Of a DNA stretch of 64,000 nucleotides, positions 58,935 to 64,000 are shown one piece after another (position 1 is the first letter of the stretch; the number at the start of each line of letters is the position of its first letter). A model generated the notes under the pieces. The model ran no database searches, was not told the origin of the DNA, and worked only from the letters and a program-made list of their open reading frames with translations. The DNA lies in NCBI GenBank assembly GCA_022842065.1, contig JALHQH010000016.1, forward strand, positions 1-64,000, in the 5' to 3' direction. The position numbers and the translations under genes were made by a program. The DNA is from Caldilineaceae bacterium (lineage in GTDB: Bacteria; Chloroflexota; Anaerolineae; Caldilineales; Caldilineaceae).

Positions 58935-59197
58935 AACAAATCCGCAAAGATTTCCTGCGGTGATTTGCCACTACGTTCGCCTGCATCATGCGCTGCGAAG
59001 GATTGTAATAACGCACTCAGCGCAGCTTTATCTTTTAGCAAGCGGCGCGTTTCCTCATAAGCTTCCCATTCGGCCATTGAAATAATGACAACATTACCAC
59101 TTTTGTGCGTTAAGATCACCTGATCATGATCATCCACCACACGTTCTCTTAACTCAAAGAGTCGTTGCCGACCTTCCGAAATGCTCATCGCGACCAT
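58931..59197 (-). CDS. yefM: YefM/Phd-type antitoxin
   Basis: An 88-aa Phd/YefM protein: SISEGRQRLFELRERVVDDH, then DQVILTHKSGNVVIISMAEW with EAYEETRRLL, the family core, and a C-terminal toxin-neutralising region. It should bind YoeB and repress the palindromic promoter at 59238-59272. Weak ribosome site. Confidence 0.92.
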   Translation of the reverse strand: MVAMSISEGRQRLFELRERVVDDHDQVILTHKSGNVVIISMAEWEAYEETRRLLKDKAALSALLQSFAAHDAGERSGKSPQEIFADLL

Positions 59198-59237
59198 TGT
59201 TTATGTGTCTACCTTTTCTGTACAAATCAATCAAACC

Positions 59238-59272
59238 TGACTAATTGTACGTGATCATGTACAATTAGTCAA
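59238..59272 (-). promoter_or_regulatory. yefM-yoeB promoter with palindromic operator
   Basis: A 34-bp palindrome (59238-59271, one mismatched pair, repeated TGTAC core as known for YefM operators) covers a minus-strand promoter: TTGACT (59267-59272), 17-base spacer, TACAAT (59244-59249). Confidence 0.8.
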
Positions 59273-59339
59273 GGTAAAAATGTGTGTTATGGTCGCTCCA
59301 GCAATTCTCAATTGCAGACTTTAATTGTTGGGCGCGACG

Positions 59340-60302
59340 CTACAATTGGGACATAAACTGGAAGATCGCATCATTGTTGCCCGGCAAACTCTCATGCCCA
59401 AAGTCGGGGTAGGTAATATAGGACTTCTTCGCGGTAATCTTGTTATAAGCCGCAAACTGCGTGGAAGGTGGGCAGATCGTATCCATCAAACCGACCGCCA
59501 TCAGCACTTCGCCCCGAATCCGGTTGGCGAGATGTTGGACATCAATGTAACCCAAGCGGGTAAAGATTTCCGCTTTGCGCTCGTGGCGTGGATCAAAGCG
59601 GCGGAAGTATTCGCGCAGTTCGGCATAGGCGTCTTTGTCCTGGTCAATCTCCCAAACGCGTTGATAGTCACAGAGGAAGGGGAAGACTGGCGCCACGAGT
59701 TTAATGCGCGGCTCTAAGGCCGCGGCGGCCAATGTCAACCCGCCCCCTTGGCTACCACCAGTTGCCCCAACCCGTGTCGCATCGACATCCGGCATCTCCA
59801 TCACAATTTTGGCTAACTGGGCCGTGTCCAGGAACATTTGGCGGTAGTAAAGTTTCTCCGGCACATCATCCAAGCCGCGGATGATGTGCCCACGCAAAGT
59901 CCACCCCTTGACGCCCCCCACATCTTCGGATAAACCACCCTGGCCACGGCAATCAAGCGCGGCCACCGTGTACCCCATCGCCACATAGCCCAGTTTATCC
60001 AGCCAATCGCCCGCATTACCCGAATAGCCATGATACATTAGCACCGCGGGATGAGCCTCTTTGGCGTGCTTAGGTTGCAACAGCTTGGCATGAATGCGCG
60101 CCCCACCCACCCCAGTGAAGTAGAGATGGCTGCATTGCGCATAAGGGGTTTGGAAGTCAGCCGGCACAATCTCGATCTGCGGATCGAGCGCGTTCATCTC
60201 TGCCAGCCCAGCATCCCAATAGTCGTCAAAGTCAGCCGGACGGGGGTTGGTGCCCTCGTAGGTGTGGAGTTTCTCGAAGGGCATGTCAAATAACAAGGGC
60301 AT
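59340..60302 (-). CDS. axe: CE7 acetyl esterase (acetylxylan esterase / cephalosporin-C deacetylase)
   Basis: A 320-aa alpha/beta hydrolase: [20 protein letters not shown] at the start (typical of CE7), [23 protein letters not shown], the nucleophile elbow [33 protein letters not shown] with the Asp, and FGHESLPG with the His. It removes acetyl groups from xylo-oligosaccharides or similar substrates in the cytoplasm. AAAGGAG precedes the ATG; monocistronic. Confidence 0.93.
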   Translation of the reverse strand: MPLLFDMPFEKLHTYEGTNPRPADFDDYWDAGLAEMNALDPQIEIVPADFQTPYAQCSHLYFTGVGGARIHAKLLQPKHAKEAHPAVLMYHGYSGNAGDWLDKLGYVAMGYTVAALDCRGQGGLSEDVGGVKGWTLRGHIIRGLDDVPEKLYYRQMFLDTAQLAKIVMEMPDVDATRVGATGGSQGGGLTLAAAALEPRIKLVAPVFPFLCDYQRVWEIDQDKDAYAELREYFRRFDPRHERKAEIFTRLGYIDVQHLANRIRGEVLMAVGLMDTICPPSTQFAAYNKITAKKSYITYPDFGHESLPGNNDAIFQFMSQL

Positions 60303-60567
60303 GAGGTGATCTCCTTTGGTGATTGGATGAGAGAAATAAATGATGGAAAAATTAATTGAAAATATATTATGCTTGGCTCGACCAGAGTGGTAGCTTCAAT
60401 GATTATAGCAGATATCGAGACATCGCCACAATCCTCACAATTTTACCGCTGTCACGGCCACACCTTTCTCCCATAAAACCTCGAAATTCGAATTTCCCTT
60501 GTCGGCGCGGCCTGCGGCTGGCGCTGTTCGCGGTCAACCATTTTCCATGCCGCCTGATCTTTGTCCT
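60303..60567. other. Divergent intergenic region
   Basis: Gap between the esterase gene and the repeat-type promoter of the next secreted protein gene. A perfect 14-bp palindrome lies at 60483-60496. No gene or RNA recognised. Confidence 0.4.
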
Positions 60568-60622
60568 GTTGACGCTGGGTTGACGGTCTGTTGGCGCGGG
60601 GTTGACGCCCGCCCGCTATACT
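60568..60622 (+). promoter_or_regulatory. Pho-box-like array of 11-bp direct repeats and -10 box
   Basis: Four GTTGACG-type units start at 60568, 60579, 60590 (GTTGGCG) and 60601, exactly 11 bp apart, followed 16 bases after the last unit start by TATACT (60617-60622). There is no normally spaced -35. The same layout precedes the secreted protein gene at 62159. Confidence 0.7.
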
Positions 60623-60713
60623 AAAATCACTTGATGCGCTGGCACAAATCAGCCGCATCGCCAACAAATTGTGAATCAGTAGCAATAACATAAATCGAAA
60701 AGGAATTCAACCC

Positions 60714-61823
60714 ATGCACACCTTACACACCACCACCACCTTGCTGAACCGCTGGCACCAGGCCCTGCGTAAATCCGCCCAGGGTGGGCTATTTTTTGCC
60801 CTGACCTTGACCGCCCTCCACAGCACCCCTGCCTTCGCGGCGGGCACGGCTCCTTTGGTAACCGCTCATAGCGCCACCGTTGACGTGGTCGGCGCACCCT
60901 GTTCGGTAGTGCCCAACACGCTTGAAGATGACCAGTTGATGCGCTTCTTCCCGGAACGGCTGAATTATCCGTTGCCCAGCGCGGTGACGGTAACGGCCCC
61001 CGATGGCAGCAACCAAACTATTCCGCAAGGCACCCTGGTGAACAGCTACTACGTTCACGCCGACTGGCGCAATAACGGTAAGAATCAGCCCAAAACTTTT
61101 GATGGCACGATCACCTTTGCCCAACCGGCTTATGGCGTGATCAAGGATACACCGGGGCTGATCAACAGTCACGGCCCCCTCGGTGCCCCTGGCACGGCCT
61201 ATTCCGCCGGTGTGGACCAAGGCCAAGAAGGGTATGGCGACAAGATCTGGTTTAGCGACAACGGCCAGACCCTCAATCTGCACTTCACCGTGTACAACGT
61301 CGCCGATCAGCTCCGTGTGCTGACCGCCGCCAGCCCGGCGGTCCAGACCAGTGGGCCGGTTGAAATGAGCGGCGTCCCCTGCTCGGTTGTGGAAAATACG
61401 CTGGAGAACGATAGCATCATTCGGCTCTTCCCCGAACGGCTGAACTATGTGCTGCCCGCCCCCCTCACCCTGGATGCCCAGGGCGCACCAGGGCTGGTCA
61501 TCCCCCAGGGCACGGCAGTGAATGTCTACTATGTCCATGCCGACCGGGTGGGCGATCAGCAAGGGGTGGTCAAGAAACTGGCCGGTGGGGTGAGCTTTGA
61601 CAAGCAAGTTCTGGCCGTCATCACCAATGGCGCGGCCTTGAATGCCACCCACGCCACGCTGGGCAATACGCAAAACGCCACGATCAAGACGCTCTACTCG
61701 GCCAGCGTTGACCAAGGGCTGGACCCCGGCGATGTGGTAACCGTTTCACCGAACCGCGTCGATTTTGCCTTCGATGTCTGGAATGTGGTGGATCAGGTGC
61801 GCATTATTACCCTGGCCAATTGA
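60714..61823 (+). CDS. Secreted protein with two tandem novel domains
   Basis: A 369-aa exported protein: signal peptide to about residue 43 (TPAFAAG). Two copies of one domain follow, about 54-204 and 214-367. Shared signatures: APCSVVPNTLEDDQLMRFFP / VPCSVVENTLENDSIIRLFP, then ERLNYPLP / ERLNYVLP, IPQGTxVNxYYVHAD, and a closing FTVYNVADQLRVLT / FDVWNVVDQVRIIT. I do not recognise the family. AAAGGAATT precedes the ATG. It has the same promoter type as the next secreted protein gene. Confidence 0.82.
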   Translation: MHTLHTTTTLLNRWHQALRKSAQGGLFFALTLTALHSTPAFAAGTAPLVTAHSATVDVVGAPCSVVPNTLEDDQLMRFFPERLNYPLPSAVTVTAPDGSNQTIPQGTLVNSYYVHADWRNNGKNQPKTFDGTITFAQPAYGVIKDTPGLINSHGPLGAPGTAYSAGVDQGQEGYGDKIWFSDNGQTLNLHFTVYNVADQLRVLTAASPAVQTSGPVEMSGVPCSVVENTLENDSIIRLFPERLNYVLPAPLTLDAQGAPGLVIPQGTAVNVYYVHADRVGDQQGVVKKLAGGVSFDKQVLAVITNGAALNATHATLGNTQNATIKTLYSASVDQGLDPGDVVTVSPNRVDFAFDVWNVVDQVRIITLAN

Positions 61824-61864
61824 GGAGAGCGCGGCAAGCCGCATAACACCGATTGACTTGTAGA

Positions 61865-61897
61865 GGTGGTGCCGGGATCACCCGACACCGCCTTTTT
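61865..61897 (+). terminator. Rho-independent terminator
   Basis: A 12-bp stem (61865-61876, 61881-61892, with two G-U pairs) and 4-base loop followed by five T, 41 bases after the stop of the secreted protein gene. Confidence 0.88.
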
Positions 61898-61906
61898 GTT
61901 TGCTCG

Positions 61907-61927
61907 TAACCACGCGGCGCGTGGTTA
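61907..61927. repeat. Perfect 21-bp palindrome
   Basis: Ten-bp arms around a single G, directly after the terminator. Next to it is a small GGACGC-TCC-GCGTCC hairpin. Function unknown. Confidence 0.6.
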
Positions 61928-62026
61928 TGCACTGAGGACGCTCCGCGTCCACCAGAGCCCCCAGCGCGGCGGAACCAGCCGAAAATCCATCCCCCATTCT
62001 ACCCATTGGATGCTGGTCATTTTGCT

Positions 62027-62070
62027 GTTGACGCTGGGTTGACGCGCTGTTGACGCCGCCGGTGTAAGCT
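62027..62070 (+). promoter_or_regulatory. Pho-box-like array of 11-bp direct repeats (second site)
   Basis: Three GTTGACG units start at 62027, 62038 and 62049, 11 bp apart, and TAAGCT (62065-62070) begins 16 bases after the last unit start, exactly as at the 60.6-kb site. The first 20 bases of the two arrays are identical. Confidence 0.7.
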
Positions 62071-62158
62071 AGGATCAGACAAAAACTTCCCAAAGCGTAA
62101 CGCGGATGGGCAGGCAATCAACAAAACTTAGACCGAAAAGTAGGAGCAAACAATAAAC

Positions 62159-63265
62159 ATGTCAATCAAAACCGTGGGCGGCTTCATCGCCCGCACCAGC
62201 CTGATGCTGGTCTTGCTGGTCGCCGGGTGGCTGCTGCAGACGCCCAGCGTCCAAGCCGCTGGTCCGGTCTGTACCGTCGGTGCCAGTGGCGCAAATTACA
62301 CCACGATCCAAGCGGCAGTCAATGACAGCGGCTGTGCGACGATCAACGTGGCGGCTGGCACGTATGCCGAAAATGTGACGATTCGCCGCGGTGTCACCAT
62401 CAACGGTGCGATGACTGGCACAACCATTGTCGATGGCAACAATGCTGCTTCGGTCTTTAATATTCATGTACCCCACACCGCAGTGAGCTTGAATCATCTG
62501 GTTATTCAAAATGGCGCGGGGACTGACCCAGGCTTTGGCGCTCGTGTCGGTGGCGGTATGCTGCTCTACCAAGCCAATCTCACCATCAACAATAGCACAA
62601 TTCGTAACAACCAGGCACGTATCGCTGGCGCGATTGCAGTGCTGACCGCTGGCTCGCAAGTGCATGTCTACAATAGCACCATTCACAACAACGAAGGCAC
62701 TGACGATGTGGGCGGGATCTACTCCGTCAGTGGCGCATCGATTGTTAATAGTACCATCAGCAACAATCGGGGCAACGAAACAAGTGCGGTTTATGTCCAT
62801 GGTACATCCAGCGCTAGTCTGACCATGCTCAATAGCACTCTTACGGATAATGAATCCGTGATTTCAGCGGGTCTTGCCGTTCTCAGCACCGGCTATACAA
62901 GCATTGCCAATACAATTCTGAATAACCCGTTGTCTGCTCGCGAGTGTGCTAGCAATAGCATCAGCAACAGTCGCAACAATCTGCTTCGCGCAAGCAGCAG
63001 CAGTTGTGGTTTGTCCAATGGGGTGGATGGCAACATCATCGGTCAAGACCCCAAACTGGGTCCGTTGCAAATCAATGCACCAGGTACAACGATGACCCAC
63101 GCCCTGCTCGCCGGTAGTCCAGCCATTGATGCGGGCAATGATGCCGTGTGCAATACGGCTCCAGTGGGTGGACGCGATCAGCGCGGCAACGCCCGACCCC
63201 AAGGTGCACACTGCGACATCGGTGCGGTTGAAGTCAATCCACCGCTGCCAACGGCCACACCGTAG
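62159..63265 (+). CDS. Secreted choice-of-anchor Q / parallel beta-helix protein
   Basis: A 368-aa exported protein with a signal peptide ending at VQAAGP. The body is a right-handed parallel beta-helix: ANYTTIQAAVNDSGCATINV (a pectate-lyase-like opening), repeated NNSTIRNNQ, YNSTIHNNEG, VNSTISNNRG, LNSTLTDNES rungs, and a C-terminal choice-of-anchor Q motif, SPAIDAGNDAVC with GGRDQRGNARPQGAHCDIGA and VEVNP. Surface-located polysaccharide-binding or structural protein. AGGAG precedes the ATG. It shares an unusual promoter array with the gene upstream. Confidence 0.9.
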   Translation: MSIKTVGGFIARTSLMLVLLVAGWLLQTPSVQAAGPVCTVGASGANYTTIQAAVNDSGCATINVAAGTYAENVTIRRGVTINGAMTGTTIVDGNNAASVFNIHVPHTAVSLNHLVIQNGAGTDPGFGARVGGGMLLYQANLTINNSTIRNNQARIAGAIAVLTAGSQVHVYNSTIHNNEGTDDVGGIYSVSGASIVNSTISNNRGNETSAVYVHGTSSASLTMLNSTLTDNESVISAGLAVLSTGYTSIANTILNNPLSARECASNSISNSRNNLLRASSSSCGLSNGVDGNIIGQDPKLGPLQINAPGTTMTHALLAGSPAIDAGNDAVCNTAPVGGRDQRGNARPQGAHCDIGAVEVNPPLPTATP

Positions 63266-63313
63266 TCAATCGGCACAGGATGAATAGGCTAAATTCAATC
63301 TCGTCCTATACGG

Positions 63314-63382
63314 CGGTTGAAATGAAAACTGGAGTTTTGTACAGTGGGAAAAACTCCGGTTCTCATTCAGAGCACAGTATAA
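63314..63382 (+). repeat. 69-bp hairpin-promoter element, copy 2
   Basis: Homologous to 51563-51631. The stem is kept with compensatory changes and ends in TATAAA (63378-63383), 80 bases before the membrane protein gene. Confidence 0.75.
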
Positions 63383-63462
63383 ACCTAGAAAACGAGATTG
63401 AATTTAGTAAAATAGAATTTACAGCGTAATTTGGTTTTATAAGCAGAAAAGAAAAGGTTATC

Positions 63463-63939
63463 ATGTCTTACTTGCTATTTATATTGGCCACGATGGTTGT
63501 CTTGCCAATCGCGTCTGTCGTAGTGGAGATACGGCGCAAAGAGCAGCCGATCCTTGAGTTGATTGGAAAATGGTTTATCTTCTGGGGGGTGGGGATTCGC
63601 TTGCTGGTCGCTGGCATCACTCAGATCACGAATCCGGGCTTTACGGTTGACCTGTTACAATCCGATGAGAATCTGTACATTATTGTCCAAGAGCTTGGGT
63701 TTACGAATTTACTGCTTGCCAGTGTTGCCTTACTCTCGGTTACCAAGTCAAATTATCGTATGTTGGGTACTAGTGGCGCATTGTTCATGGGCTTTGCTGG
63801 GATTTTACATTTCTTAAAACTTTCATCCGCTATGGCTCCGAAGGCGGTTGTTGCGTTATGGTCCGATCTATGGATTTGTTTGATCGCCATCATTTATCTT
63901 GTTTATAGATTCACCCATCAATCTGAAGCGCACACATAA
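63463..63939 (+). CDS. Uncharacterised membrane protein (DUF6790-like)
   Basis: A 158-aa protein with about five hydrophobic segments: LLFILATMVVLPIASVVVEI, WFIFWGVGIRLLVAGITQI, then two short ones around LLLASVALLSV and GALFMGFAGILHFL, and a last at WSDLWICLIAIIYLVYRF. The IGKWFIFWGVGIRLLVAGI stretch is similar to DUF6790-type proteins; function unknown. AAAAGG precedes the ATG. Possibly driven by the hairpin-promoter element upstream. Confidence 0.75.
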   Translation: MSYLLFILATMVVLPIASVVVEIRRKEQPILELIGKWFIFWGVGIRLLVAGITQITNPGFTVDLLQSDENLYIIVQELGFTNLLLASVALLSVTKSNYRMLGTSGALFMGFAGILHFLKLSSAMAPKAVVALWSDLWICLIAIIYLVYRFTHQSEAHT

Positions 63940-64000
63940 GTCTACGGCTTGTACCTGAACGGCAACCGCTCGCCGCACCATACCTTCCCTATGCGGTTGC

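Noticed and set aside
60789..61715. 308-codon open frame on the minus strand
   Set aside because: Antisense of the two-domain secreted protein; the duplicated domains and signal peptide support the plus strand.

Overview
The window looks like a chromosomal segment of a mid-GC bacterium, most probably a member of the Chloroflexota (Anaerolineae/Caldilineae type). This is an inference from gene content: stress-protein clusters, large secreted DUF11/beta-propeller and choice-of-anchor Q proteins, Uma2 and Rpn-type nucleases, lipoproteins with TAC/AAC lipoboxes, and many intergenic palindromes. No rRNA, tRNA, CRISPR array, integrase or insertion sequence was recognised.

0-3.4 kb: a Met-rich secreted protein, a YihY/BrkB membrane protein, a Fur-family regulator and a small membrane protein. 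3.4-12.2 kb: an accessory, defence-island-like stretch. It holds a VapBC pair, an operon of a 36-aa ORF, an EAD1-domain P-loop NTPase and a 992-aa TPR protein (together a STAND-type conflict protein split over two genes), a HicB-like protein, a HigBA pair, a RibD-like reductase and an orphan TPR paralogue of the STAND sensor half. 12.3-25.5 kb: a stress and ion-homeostasis block, all on the minus strand: four universal stress proteins (one frameshifted), a Kef-type antiporter, glycerol dehydrogenase, a HAD phosphatase-ATPase fusion, a P2-type cation ATPase and an MpsC/DUF2294 protein.

25.8-32.3 kb: small accessory enzymes (DUF1398, DUF899, DinB-like, NTF2-like, two SDRs) with two AraC-type and one HxlR-type regulator. 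32.6-36.7 kb: a 1341-aa secreted protein. 37-43 kb: an EamA transporter, a methyltransferase, a P-loop kinase-like protein, a possible TIM-barrel protein, and TrpF coupled to a PD-(D/E)XK nuclease. 43.3-48.1 kb: a VTT-domain membrane protein and a housekeeping run yqeY - 7TM-HD phosphodiesterase - ybeY - dgkA. 48.3-53.3 kb: an aldolase-fold pseudoenzyme, an ITP/XTP phosphatase, a lipoprotein, a Nudix-like protein and pdxS-pdxT for PLP synthesis. 53.6-58.6 kb: a complete polyamine ABC operon potA-uma2-potB-potC-potD with a nuclease gene embedded in it. 58.6-64 kb: YefM-YoeB, a CE7 esterase, two secreted proteins sharing an unusual array of 11-bp direct repeats in their promoters, and a membrane protein.

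Two features recur at window scale. Nearly every intergenic gap carries a long, often perfect inverted repeat, and several share cores or ends. All three toxin-antitoxin systems have a recognisable sigma70-type promoter, and in two of them it coincides with a palindrome.
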